From Rotaria macrura (taxonomy: Eukaryota > Rotifera > Eurotatoria > Philodinida > Philodinidae), in NCBI GenBank assembly GCA_900239685.1, contig OENT01000660.1:23750-87749 (forward strand): a stretch of 64,000 bases of DNA, given 5' to 3'. How positions within the stretch are numbered: the stretch's first letter is position 1; every line of letters starts with the position of its first letter. Both the position numbers and the translations under genes were made by a program. This document shows, piece after piece, positions 12,101 through 23,616 of the stretch. The notes beneath the pieces are model-generated. The model did no database searches and was not told the origin of the DNA. It saw nothing but the letters and a program-made list of their open reading frames with translations.

Positions 12101-14482
12101 TTTCAATTATCTTAGAAACTCAGAGAGTTAGAAAGTTCGTTCAGTTGGTCAAATTTGAGGTAGTTTAAAAATGTTCAGACATATTTAATTTTCACAAATA
12201 TTGGACCCTGTCCGTACATATATTGTTCTGTGCAAGAATCCCCAAGTTGCTACGACTTACGCCAGGACGTCATTAACTGTATATGAACTTAGAGTATGTC
12301 ACTCAGGAGTTTTTGAAAAATTTCCTTAGTTAGAAAATTCAAAATAAGGTTTAGAAATAATTCTATATTCGTAATTAGCGCAAAATTGTGTATCTTGACT
12401 GTGTTTTTATCGAAGTAATAGGAGATATAAAGGAATAGAAAAAAAAATATCCAACGTCAATAGTGACTAGTATAGGTGAAGAAAATTTTAGTTCTATTCT
12501 CGTGACATGTGAAAGGTGAGTCCATTTGTAAGAATGAAGCTTATTGGCTCCAACAATTTCTATCGAACGGGCTCTATGTTTCAATATCTTTTTGAAATTA
12601 GCATTCAGAAACTTTGAATGGCTCCAATTGGAAAGATATTATTTTCATGCAAAATATTCATCGTGAAGATTTTCCGTGTTTTAATCTATGTCTATCGTAG
12701 ATAAGAATTCGCGAATGAAAATGAACCGATGTACAGGAATAATACTATTATCTAACGTTCAAGATATCTATAGCATATTGTAATCGACTTATTTCCTACT
12801 GGTAGATGAGTAGTCAATTAGCAGGATATTGATCATTAGTGTCTATCAGTAGAACATTTGATTACTATGTGTAATATTGTAAGTAAACAAGAAGATGTAT
12901 GTTTTCTTTAGTTGTAAGAATATCACCATTATTTAGTAGCATGTGTTAATGATTGTATTGCTTTTTCTCCTCACTTTATCAGATTCATGTGTATGCATCA
13001 GTACATATCCGATGATTGCACGCACTGAACGATGTAATGCTGAAACAACAGAAGTAATGAAATTAGTCAAAGATCGTGAATGGGGTCTAATGTTACTTGA
13101 TGAAGTTCATACGATTCCAGCCGAACGTTTTCGTAAAGTTTTAACAATTGTACGTGCACATACAAAATTAGGTCTAACAGCAACGTTAGTTCGTGAAGAT
13201 GATAAAATAACAGATTTAAACTTTTTAATTGGACCTAAATTATACGAAGCTAATTGGATGGAATTACAAAATTTAGGTCATATTGCTAAAGTTCAATGTG
13301 CTGAAGTAATTATTCATTGGGCATTGTTGATTTTGTTGAAAATCAATGATTGATTATGTTTTTATTTTAATCATAGGTTTGGTGTCAAATGACACCGGAT
13401 TTTTTTCAAGAATATGTATCAACGACAAACGATAAACATCGACGTTTACTTTTGTGTGTAATGAATCCAAATAAATTTCGTTCATGTCAATTTCTCATAC
13501 GTTATCATGAAGCACGAAATGATAAAGTTATCGTCTTTTCGGATAGTATGTTTGCATTGGAAAAATATGCAACAGATTTAAAGAAGTTCGTGTGTTTTGT
13601 TTTTTTGAGTCTCGTTATTATTCTACTATAACAATATTTCATTTAGACCGTATATCTGTGGTAAAACATCGCAAAGTGAACGTATTCAAATCTTACAAAA
13701 TTTTCAACATAATCCAAGAATAAATACAATATTTGTTTCGAAAGTAAATATTTAGAATAGAGACGAGTCATAGAATGTTTATTTATTTGATAAAATAAAT
13801 ATTAGGTCGCTGATACATCATTTGATTTACCTGATGCTAATGTTTTAATACAAATTTCAAGTCATGGTGGATCAAGAAGACAAGAAGCTCAACGGCTTGG
13901 TCGAATTTTACGTGCTAAAAAAGGTCTATTGAATAAATACAAAGTATTGAAATACTATTTTAGTTTTGCGTTTTTTTTTCTAGGAGCTATCGTTGAAGAA
14001 TATAATGCATTTTTTTATTCACTTGTTTCTCAAGATACTGTTGAAATGTATTATTCAGCAAAACGACAAAGTTTTCTTATTAATCAAGGCTATTCTTATA
14101 AAGTTATAACACGATTAGCTAGTGAAGAAGATAATCTGGCTTTTTCAACTAGAGAAGAACAACGGCAATTACTTGAACGAGTTCTTCTTGCAACAGATCG
14201 TGGCGAAGATAAAGAAGAAGAATCTATGGGACAAATTACATCATCTATGGTATCATTCATTGTGTTTTTTTTTCTTACATACTTAGAGAATTTAAACGAT
14301 GTTCTCTCGGTTTTTTTTTCTCATCTATTCAGGGATCTGTCGATCGACGTGTTGGCACAATGAATTCATTATCAGGAGCTGATGGAACGACATACATGGA
14401 AAATAAAAAGAAACCAATGGGAAATAGTGCAGCTCGGTCAAATAAAGTAAAACACGAACTATTCAGAAAATATCGTAAATGA
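6199..14482 (+). CDS. ERCC3: XPB/ERCC3, TFIIH DNA helicase/translocase
   Basis: Sixteen exons join in frame to 797 residues: 6199-6301, 6364-6537, 6590-6663, 8606-8761, 8829-8903, 8962-9054, 9350-9549, 9616-9758, 9813-9848, 9907-10083, 12983-13305, 13377-13585, 13647-13743, 13806-13923, 13984-14249 and 14333-14482. Human XPB has 782 residues. Visible features are the N-terminal XPB domain (HIFLE...[20 protein letters not shown]) and Walker A GAGKS at residues 352-356. They continue with the DEVH box at 450-453, the RED motif in [10 protein letters not shown] at 481-483, and motif [14 protein letters not shown] is the ATP-driven DNA translocase of TFIIH, used in promoter opening and nucleotide-excision repair in the nucleus. 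All catalytic motifs are intact. Introns 3 (1.94 kb) and 10 (2.9 kb) are far longer than the rest. Intron 6 carries a hAT-like MITE and intron 10 a palindromic element. Confidence 0.95.
6664..8605 (+). other. Long intron 3 of XPB
   Basis: Bounded by GTATGT and TTCTAG, with exon 3 ending in IAIAE and exon 4 resuming at PVCRPEY. It is about thirty times longer than typical introns here. It contains a short TA microsatellite (about 7329-7347) and a minus-strand chance ORF at 7291-7542, but no element boundaries that I could define. Confidence 0.8.
9130..9277. mobile_element. Short hAT-like MITE in XPB intron 6
   Basis: A 148-bp GC-rich block inside the intron between exons 6 and 7. It begins CAGAGCGGGCCTGAATCAG and ends with the inverted counterpart CTGAATTGGGTCTGCCCTG, an imperfect inverted repeat of about 19 bp. 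It is flanked by TGTTTACG (9122-9129) and TGTTCACG (9278-9285), an 8-bp duplication with one mismatch. CAG-starting termini and 8-bp duplications are hallmarks of the hAT superfamily. It has no coding capacity. Confidence 0.65.
10084..12982 (+). other. Long intron 10 of XPB
   Basis: Starts after DKPN with GTAATC and ends TTATCAG before the exon encoding ISTYPMI. About half of it is the palindromic element at 10390-11933. The remaining sequence on each side shows no recognisable gene. Confidence 0.85.
10390..11933. mobile_element. Palindromic TA-flanked DNA transposon (Tc1/mariner-like MITE)
   Basis: The outer 137 bp (10390-10525 and 11797-11933) are inverted copies about 90% identical by eye, starting (C/T)AGCGCTGGACAA and flanked by TA (10388-10389, 11934-11935), as for Tc1/mariner insertions. 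Similarity between arms continues inward at lower identity. For example, TACACCAAAAGGAAGAGC at 10801 pairs with its inverted form ending at 11513, and AAGAATATGTCTTT at 10999 pairs with the block ending at 11341. The 1,544-bp element is therefore close to one long hairpin centred near 11160. Open frames inside (such as 11270-11563 and 11641-11916) are by-products; no transposase is present. Confidence 0.8.
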
Positions 14483-14574
14483 TCTTGCCGGTTCATGTGT
14501 ATATAGAACAAGAAAAAAGAAACTCTCAAAGAATATTTATTAAAAGCGTGTATTGTTTTTTGTAATCAGCATTG

Positions 14575-14580
14575 AATAAA
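14575..14580 (+). terminator. Poly(A) signal of XPB
   Basis: AATAAA 93 bases after the XPB stop codon, the first canonical signal downstream. Confidence 0.5.
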
Positions 14581-16251
14581 CTGAAAATTGTCCACGATTG
14601 AATTTAAACAAGCAAAAACCCATCTTTCTAATAATCATTTGAAGATCAATAGATATTACATTCTTTAGTCAACTGTAATTTTAAGAATAAACTTAAAATT
14701 AGGTTACCTGGCAAAAAAAATCTCATTGAAGATTTCAAATAAGTAAGACTACATAAACTATCGATTAAAAATTGAAGCTGTTTTATTCAATGAAACTTCT
14801 CCTGAGCACAACACATGTTCAATAAAATTATTTCTAAAACTATCGGCTTAGAATTTAGTTCGTAGACAAATACATTGTTCTTGATTTTTTTTTGAAAAGA
14901 ACACACCATCGTTAATCCATTTCATACTCGAGCCATATGATAAGAAAATGAAATATTTGAAAGTTAAATATCTCGAAAAACGACATTTTCATTAAAAATT
15001 CTACAGGTATCAAAAATAGGTTGGTAGGTCGAAACTAAGATTGAAGACGTTATCGCTAAAAAACTTGCTATAGTTGTATTCGTGTTTAGTCGTAGCAATA
15101 AGATTCAATCAATTAACATTCACAGTGACTGAACAATTCGTCGCGTAGATAATACTCAGATTGAGAAGTATGGACCGGATTTATCAGATTCCGATAGGAA
15201 ATTGACCAAACCGGCTGCCGGTTTTTGAGTATTTTCCGCCCGGAAATTTACGAAATCATCGACCTGAAATTGATTGTGAGGAAATAAAGGTATATGCTAA
15301 TAATAGCGCGTAATAATACAAGACAACAATTGCAACCGACAAGATGAGACTAAGTATAATATACCTATGTAATCTCAACTTTGACAAGGAAAAAATTAGC
15401 TTCATATCAGTTTTTCGCTCTAGAGTATAAATATAATCAAGAATACGTCATCTCTTCTCGCTTGAAAATTTAGTATTTGTAATCATCACTTCTCGACGGA
15501 ACAAAATCAATTTATTTGTATTCACAGCGTTTCTCATTACTGTGTGGATTCTCAATTCTTTTAGTTATCTTTGAAACTAATTGTCATTTTCTAAAATACT
15601 ATAAGATCATTCGTGTTTTTTTCTTATTCAAAAGAACACAATTCTCGAAATTCGATAGTTTATTCAATGATGTAATCATTTTTTACTTAATCCAATCAAG
15701 AAAAGATGCATGGTCGACATTCTATTAATCTAATTCAAATATGACGAACATTAAGGTACAAGCACAATTTCTACACAAAATCCTATGATGAGAATGGGTG
15801 TAGTACTCGAATAATCAGGAACTGCATAACTGCTGTCTAAACACCGGATAACGGTTCAGATTTTAGATATAACTACTACGTCGAAGAATATTTCATTGAG
15901 TATGAGTTTGAGAAATTCTTTTTAATCTCTGACATTGGAATCTTCCACAGAAACATAGAATTATCTAACTAAATCAATAGAATAAGAAATCTTATTCTGC
16001 AAAAGAGAGAGAGAGAGAGAGTATGGGTCACGCTTTTACTACAATCAACATTCTTCTACATTAAATTTATCCTTCGACAAGTGAGACCATCGAAATGTAG
16101 AAGAAACAAAACATTGTTTTATCAAATATGAACGGGAATCTTGATGTCAATTTCAATTCATTCATTTAGTTGTCTGTTGATCATCTTCTTTCATTGACGC
16201 TTCAGTTTTTAATTATTTCGAAATTTGAAAAATAAAAATTGATAGAACTGA

Positions 16252-16452
16252 CTAAAAATTTTGTCTGTTAACAAGAGAAGAATTTTTTCCTCTTGAATTG
16301 ACTGTATCATGTTCAATGAGATTGATTTGCTCTTGAACATTAATAGCAATCGAACTCCAATATTTACTATCATGTAACTGTACGACAATTAAATATTTGA
16401 ATATAATGTCAATCAAACGATACAGTTCAAATCGTGTTTCTTTAGAAATCAT
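16252..16452 (-). CDS. Weak hypothetical ORF (66 aa)
   Basis: A minus-strand frame of 66 residues (ELYRLIDIIFKYLIVVQLHD in the middle) has amino-acid use that looks plausible for protein. An upstream TTTTTTTCAG could be an acceptor. There is no recognisable domain and no second exon, so it is more likely a chance ORF or gene relic. Confidence 0.15.
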   Translation of the reverse strand: MISKETRFELYRLIDIIFKYLIVVQLHDSKYWSSIAINVQEQINLIEHDTVNSRGKNSSLVNRQNF

Positions 16453-19400
16453 AAAAACGTTCCAGTCTGTCGTTTTGAAGAAAAAAACTGAAAAAAATCA
16501 GTATTTTGGTTTATGTTTTTTACAAATACATTGAATGTTTCTCTGTCGATCTCCGTCTGAATTAGTTCAATCCGATTTATCTTCGATGTGCTGTTTGATT
16601 ACAGTTCACTTATAAAGTTTGTTTTGCGTGTATCTCTAAAGGTAATATTTACAAAGAGTGTGCAATCTACACCCCTAGTCATCCACCTCTAACTTAGTCT
16701 GATTAGTTATGTGTAGATATTCTCCAGAGGTAAAATCGATTGATTTTATTTCTGACTTTCCTAACCGAATTTACAGAGTTCTGAAAGTCCAAACCATAGT
16801 CTGATTGGAAAACCAGCCCTAAAGTTTTTCCCTTAAAAACTAGTCTGATTATTTCACATGCTTTGTCTATGGTGAAAATTTAAACCCGATCTGTTGCATC
16901 CTGTTTGAGAACCAGACATGGCCAAAAACGAGGCGGGGTTGTCCTTAGCATGAAATTCAAAAGTAATGGTTTAGACGATCTTCTTCTTGAAGATCAAATA
17001 GCCTTACGAAAGATTTATTTAGATGAATATCAAACATCAAAGTTCATACAAATCTTATACTCAAATGCCTATATGGTCGTGATAAAATGATCTTCTTCGA
17101 CTACTCTAATCTTCTTGGTGAATGGAATTCTTCTGATCTCTTCGATCTATTGATTCAATAATTTTTGTAAATTATCAAAGACTGCTACTGAATTAATGAG
17201 ATCAAGAAGTTCAATAAGTCGAAAAAGAAAGATGCAAATTTTTGACTAACGATTTTCATGAACCTATGAATGATGTAATTTATACGATCTCAGAATGCCA
17301 ATAAAATCTTTACAATTATTGTAAATAAAATTATTCAAATATGACTTCGCAGATGTCGCAGTGTAATGCATAGTCGATCGTATTCGAACAAATTTTTGTT
17401 CATATGATCATAAAATATAAGTTTTCCATGTAATTTCAACGGAGAGAAATGAGACTTGAACTTTCGTCCAATATTTTTTTTTGGTTTGTCATAATGAACA
17501 GAGAAAATGTAAAAAAACAACATTCATGTAGAAAATATTTTTCCTAACTTTGCCGTTAATTTCGAAAGTAGTAATAAAAATTCAAAAAATAATTCATAGC
17601 GTTGTTTCAATCATTCTGTCAAGAAACTAACTAAAAATCTACACATGTTAGCAACGTTAGATAGAAAATATTCACAGATGTCTCGAATTCATACACATTG
17701 TAATTAAAAAGATATTCACTTCGTCCTACATTACATATATATTACAGAAGTAACTATTCCTTTAATTATATTTTAGTCTTGTCGGGCACACTATTATTTC
17801 AATCACATACCTTGCCATAACAACCCCATTATGTGGAATTTGATAAATAATTAACTAACATTGTTGTAGAGGACTAAAAAACAACATATGTTTCATTGCA
17901 GTGAAATATCGATCTTTCTTGTAAAAATACAATTATTAGTTTTAACTATACAGCCTGTAGTGTTAAGAAAATGTTCAAAGAACTAAAAATTGACAAAACT
18001 TCTGACTGACTTCTTTATTACTGGATACATTTTATCGATTTATGAATTATATATATATAGATACTCGTACTATTTCTAATAGAACTAATATTTATGTCGT
18101 CACATCAAACTATATCTCGAAGCAATTTTTAAATATATTAGTCAAGATATGAATGAATGTTTCATTGTTTCTATAAAGGGGATGTCATAACATTTTCAAT
18201 GACTCGAAACTATTTTTACCATTATATAGCCTAGAGGATTTATCAATCTACTGATCAACAGATTGTTGAATATGAATAACAAAATATTCTTAAAAAAAAA
18301 AACAAGAATTGAATAGTTCAAATAGTGGCAACTGTGATAATTGTATATGTTCATGAAAGAATGTTTTCATTAAAATTATCTTTGATATTTGAACTTTCAT
18401 TTTTCTTTTCAAATGAACGAAAAACGAAATTCAAATAAAAATTATTTTTTTCGATCATAAGATAAAACGCAACACGCTTCAATCGATTATATGCTTATCA
18501 CATCTCAAGTATAATATTTGTCTTAGAGAGTAGCAGCACATGTAGTAATATAAAGGAAATCAATTTTTATTTGCTCGAAGCTTCCATATATTTACTAGAT
18601 AAGCTAGTTGAATAGAAAAAAAAAAAATTTATGATGCAAGCTATACGCTGTCATCAATCCTTCTCACTCTTGTCTACTATCTAGTATGGATGATGTATTA
18701 TGTATTTGTGGAATGATGAGTTCTTCATCTGATGTCATCAAAAAATAAACGGAATAAAAACATGAATACATAGTAATCACAGTCGATGATGTAAGTAGTC
18801 AATATTGATGAGTCATGTTATCAAGAGATTTGAGCCTTTAAATGATTAAATAATATCAATTAGATTAAATGATGCATGAAAAAAGATTCCTGTTCTATTC
18901 TTCGATTAGATAAATAGATATATAAATGTGTACTCTGTTTATATTACTCTCAATAGACTGAACATATAGAAGATAAGTAGAAATAGCTAGCAGCTATAGA
19001 AACATGAACATTTGTTTATATCTAACTTCTTTCCGTTCATTCCAATATATATATATATGCGTGTTAATGTCAAATGTATATTTAACATAGGATATTGAAG
19101 TATCCCGTTACGAAAGTGGACAAATTATGTCAAGATTAAAGAATTAATTGTTTCCTTCATGTCAATCTTTCCATTATTTCGACCAATTTTATTCACATGT
19201 ATTGAACATTTTTCATCTCTTACGTGTTTCAATGCTTAACTATTGTTCGTTTGTTAGATAGATTTAGATATATATATATACAGGTTCGTTTAATTATATT
19301 TAGATGATGGTAACCAACGTCATCATTTCTCAATCGTTAGTCAAATAGCAAACAAGTGCGTGTTAGTCTAATCCTCGAGACATGTTTTCATTTGTTCATC

Positions 19401-21942
19401 ATCGATCATAGATCAATACGTATTATCTATCTTTCTCATTCTTTTCTACATACATATTGTAGAAGCCTATATACACCCTTAAAAAAAGTCAATTATTCAG
19501 ATCACATTGCTAGATCGATTGCTATTTGGTAAGGGAAAAAATATGTATTAAATGAACCGTAATCATTAAAGTATTTTTAGTGACATATAAATTTATTGCT
19601 CTGAATAATAAAATCTGCTTAATACGTTCTATTTTTCTTCCTCTCTTGAGTTGTCTCTCTTTGCATCATACTTATGAGATTGCAGTTCAACACTGGAATT
19701 GATATATGCAGATGAAAAATATGCGTGAGTATAGCACATTCACGAGGGAATCAACATATTCACTGCGTTTGAGTATTACTAAAAGAACGATACCGGTGAA
19801 TGTAGTAACGCCAAGTAAAATAACGAGCATCAATCAAAGATAGTAAATGTCGTTTAGACACTAGTTGATTTATCGTAAATTCAAGTATCCTCTTAGTTTC
19901 TTTTTTTTCTTCTGTTGCCTCTTTGTCTTGTGCCTACTAAGATTCAACACCCGTTTACTTATTCTCTTCAATCATTTTGATTGCGCTCAACCTGTCCATC
20001 GCAATTATCGTTCAGTGAGCGTGTTCATTTAGAATAAATGAACATAACGCTAATGGTAAGTGGAGGTAACAGCACAATGCATATATGCGTGTCGCATCTT
20101 TCATTCTAATGTTGCTAATAAGTCGTTGCCGTTTTTCTTTCTTTTTACTTTTTGAAATAAAATTATTATATATAGCATAATGAATAGATCTATGATTGTA
20201 TGTAAAACCTTGAGAACACTACTCATGATTCCGTCATGTCTCGATTTCAAGCGGAGTGTGTATTTTTTTTTCTCTCTCTCTCTCTCGTTTATTCAATTTA
20301 CGAAAGAAGATGAAGGTTATCTGGGTCCAGTGTAGCGGCTTTAATGCTTCATCCGTATACATGCCGATATAACACATAGAAAAAAAAACGACCAGTTGTT
20401 CTTTGCTTTCTTTTTTTTCCTCTGTACATATTTATTACTCATGACATGCCAGAAATGTAAGGGTGCGTTGTCTGCATACATCAGTATCGTAACTCCTATG
20501 AGAATCGATACAGAAACAGGAAGTTTTGAAATTTTATAATTACATTTATTTTCACGCTAAGTTATAGAAACCAGATACAAATGAATGTTCATCAGGTGAG
20601 TTGTTCAAAATGAAAACGAGGCATAATTAATGTCGATGGATAAGAAACGAGAAAAATCTCCATTGGCATACACATCTGGAGAACATTTACAAGGATGTTC
20701 TGTATAAATATGAATGTTATTTTTCATTCTTTTGCTAAATAGATAATGATGAGTAAATTTCAAGCTTAAAAAGTGATTTGATAATTTCGTTTATTATATG
20801 TGGATGAGATGTGTGTATTTCATTTTCTATCGATTGAATGATTTTTTTTCTCTTCTTTCAAAATCAACATATAAGAGAAGGATGCGTAAAGTTGAACAGC
20901 TGCAGAGAATCGATTGTTGCATCATCATCAACATTCATTGCTGTTGTTGTCGTGTGAAGTAAGCAGAAACCATGCGGGAGAAAGAAAAAGTAAAATGACA
21001 CACAGACACATATACAGCCATATGTGCATTTCTATGGAGAGAATAGAGAAGCGATGACCATCGCATTGTGTACAAAACCAATTCCATTTGAACGAATGAA
21101 TGGGTGAGCGATTATTATTGTTATTGTTTGAATAACTCTTTTAGATGAGACACTTATCATCGTTCTTATCGAACAGACATTTCGCTCTACTGTCGAGATA
21201 GCTATAAGTATATGATTATGAATTGAGAAGAGAGAAAAAGAAAGACAAAGAAAGAAAAAATTGAAAAGAATGAAGAGCATATATTCGGAATATATTAATA
21301 ATAAAGAGAGAATAAGAGTCGAGACGTGTCACTTTCTTTTTCTTCTTCACACATTTGAACATTTTGTTACAAGTGTATTATATACCTAGTAATCTAAAAC
21401 AATACATGAACGTGCATGTTTGAAGTTAGTAAGTGAGTAGTATTCACCTTGACCTTGACCTGCTCTCTTTGATAAGGGGAAAAATGAACTCGCATGGCAT
21501 TCATTCGATTGCACATGCATGCACTCAAGCTGAACGGCATATTCTATTAATTTTTCAAATACTTAAGTAAAAAATAGGCTAAAACAATACGAAGAAGTAA
21601 TATCAATAAAAAGAAGAAAAAGAAGAAGAAAAGAAACGAAAGAAACCATACATATTGTTTTAATACTACACCCGACGATGACACAACATCCGCATGTATA
21701 ACATCGATGGTTGTATCGGTTGTGCATCCAAGAATATTCCCTTTTTTTTATTACATTTAGGCTTAGTCAATGAATCTATTGCTTGGCACTTTTCCGCTAT
21801 AGTAATTATCTTTTATAGTACTTCTTCTTTGTCGTACTCATGACATAATGAACATGAGAAGAGGACTGCTAAACAATACAACTACTTCTAATGTAAATTG
21901 TTTTTTCTATCTAAAGGCTATGCATTTTTTTCTAGATTTAAA

Positions 21943-23616
21943 ATGTCAATTATTCTAATCTATTTAACACTCCTTTCATTTTCATTAACACAAGCGTGTG
22001 ACATGTTCGTTGGTATGACATGTACATGTTACGAATCTATTGATATACGTTGCTCGATGTCAAAAATTGCACCATTGCAATTTATGTCACCAATGATCAC
22101 AAGGAATTTTCAATCGATCGACATTAAATTCGAATCCGATGAAAATATTCGTCTTGACTCGGATTATTTCATTTTATTAAATCAACTTTTTACTAATCAA
22201 ACAACACAAAATACATTATCAATAACAATACGTTTCCAAAATTTCCTTTCATTTCATGCTAAAACAGCTACATTTCGAAGTCTATTTCAAGGTATAAGTA
22301 CACCATATTCACGTTTAATTATTGAATTACATCCATTGAAAGCTAAATCAATTATATTTGATTCAAATACATTTGACAATCTTCATGTTAACGAACTTTC
22401 AGTTTATGCCGATTCGTTAACATCATCATTTGAATCTATATTTAATAATACAAATATAATGCATTTAAATATTGAAGGAGCCATAATTGCACATGATCCA
22501 TCACTCTTATCAACGTTTACAGGTCAAATTCGTTCGTTAAAGGTCACACGAATGATCGATTCAGTCAACAGTGATGAATTTCCACCGTTTCCAGTTCAAT
22601 CCTATACGATTGAAGCTCATAAAATAAGAAAATTAGATGCTCTATCATTTTTAAATTATCAACAATTAACTGGTCTTAACATCATACAACCAGATGTTTC
22701 GATTACACCGAGAATTCTTCATGGGTTAGAAAATTTATCTAATTTACGTTCGATTTCTATTGATGCCGAACGTATTGCAGATGGTGCATTAAAATATGTT
22801 AAACATATCCAAACATTAATTCTTGGTTCATATTTAAAAATGTTAGATAGTGAAAGTTTAAATTATCTAACATCATTACAACAATTAGATGTACGTTATG
22901 TACAATTTTCATCATTACAAGCAAATACAAGTTGTGCTTTAGCTGATTATATCAATCGACGACGCATGTTAGGCTTAACTGTTTATCTACCACATGAAAA
23001 TAATGATTGCGATTGTATATTAGTTTTCCTTAACAACATGGTCGATGATGGCGAACAATTAATAAAATGTCAATCGATAAATAATGATCGTTGTTTATTT
23101 TCATCGTGTTCAATCGTATCAGAATATTTTTCACGCAAACAAACTAACAATGAAATCATTCAAGTCAATTCACCATCGGCGATTACACCATCGATCGTAT
23201 CGCCTATCATCGATTTCAATGAACAAGATTCACCATTTTATCCTGACTTAAAAGAAGAACGAACAACTGTTCGAATCTATATGGAACCAAACATATATGA
23301 TGAAGAAGAAACTCCTACGAGTACAACAAGCACGATAACAACTGCTACAACTACTGATATCAGTACAACTACAGCTTATATAATGAATGTTGAAGGATCG
23401 GATGATCAATTTTCAACACCCTATATGAAACGTCTTCTACCGGAATCCAAATCATATGGCTCGTCTAATTATTTAATTGTATCATGGATTCCATTTGCTA
23501 TTATAGCATCTTTTCTTTTTCTTTCATTAGTTATTGCTATGGTTAGTTATATTATTTATCATCAACGACATACTGTATCATTTAAACTTATTCCACAAAC
23601 ATTACCTATAATTTGA
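21943..23616 (+). CDS. Leucine-rich-repeat type I membrane protein
   Basis: Intronless coding region of 557 residues. The start at 21943 is chosen over an in-frame ATG at 21898 for two reasons. First, a splice acceptor (TTTTTTTCTAG, AG ending at 21935) falls between them. Second, the Met at 21943 begins a proper signal peptide (MSIILIYLTLLSFSLTQAC). After cleavage comes a Cys-rich LRR N-cap (CDMFVGMTCTCYES), a series of irregular leucine-rich repeats, and a Cys-containing C-cap (CDCILVFL). A Thr/Ser-rich mucin-like stalk (about residues 455-480), one membrane span near residues 505-530, and a cytoplasmic tail of about 25 residues follow. Such proteins usually act in cell adhesion or recognition at the surface; the ligand cannot be told from sequence. 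Confidence 0.85.
   Translation: MSIILIYLTLLSFSLTQACDMFVGMTCTCYESIDIRCSMSKIAPLQFMSPMITRNFQSIDIKFESDENIRLDSDYFILLNQLFTNQTTQNTLSITIRFQNFLSFHAKTATFRSLFQGISTPYSRLIIELHPLKAKSIIFDSNTFDNLHVNELSVYADSLTSSFESIFNNTNIMHLNIEGAIIAHDPSLLSTFTGQIRSLKVTRMIDSVNSDEFPPFPVQSYTIEAHKIRKLDALSFLNYQQLTGLNIIQPDVSITPRILHGLENLSNLRSISIDAERIADGALKYVKHIQTLILGSYLKMLDSESLNYLTSLQQLDVRYVQFSSLQANTSCALADYINRRRMLGLTVYLPHENNDCDCILVFLNNMVDDGEQLIKCQSINNDRCLFSSCSIVSEYFSRKQTNNEIIQVNSPSAITPSIVSPIIDFNEQDSPFYPDLKEERTTVRIYMEPNIYDEEETPTSTTSTITTATTTDISTTTAYIMNVEGSDDQFSTPYMKRLLPESKSYGSSNYLIVSWIPFAIIASFLFLSLVIAMVSYIIYHQRHTVSFKLIPQTLPII

Larger units (their letters stand above)
14483..21942. other. Long non-coding stretch
   Basis: Apart from the XPB 3' UTR and the 5' region of the LRR gene, about 7.4 kb show no convincing exons. 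It contains simple repeats (GA run near 16005-16021, TATA runs near 18051 and 19271, CT run at 20272-20286). It also holds three dispersed copies of TAGTCTGATT near 16695, 16798 and 16842, and a short palindrome ACCGGCTGCCGGT near 15212. The part from 18000 on is rich in GATGA/TCATC strings and may be regulatory DNA of the LRR gene, but no defined element is visible. Confidence 0.5.

Noticed and set aside
21032..21280. 82-aa minus-strand ORF upstream of the LRR gene
   Set aside because: Low-complexity Phe/Leu/Ser-rich start from a purine-rich strand, no domain and no splice partners.
21898..21942. Upstream in-frame ATG of the LRR gene
   Set aside because: A strong splice acceptor lies between the two ATGs, and only the downstream Met begins directly with a signal peptide.
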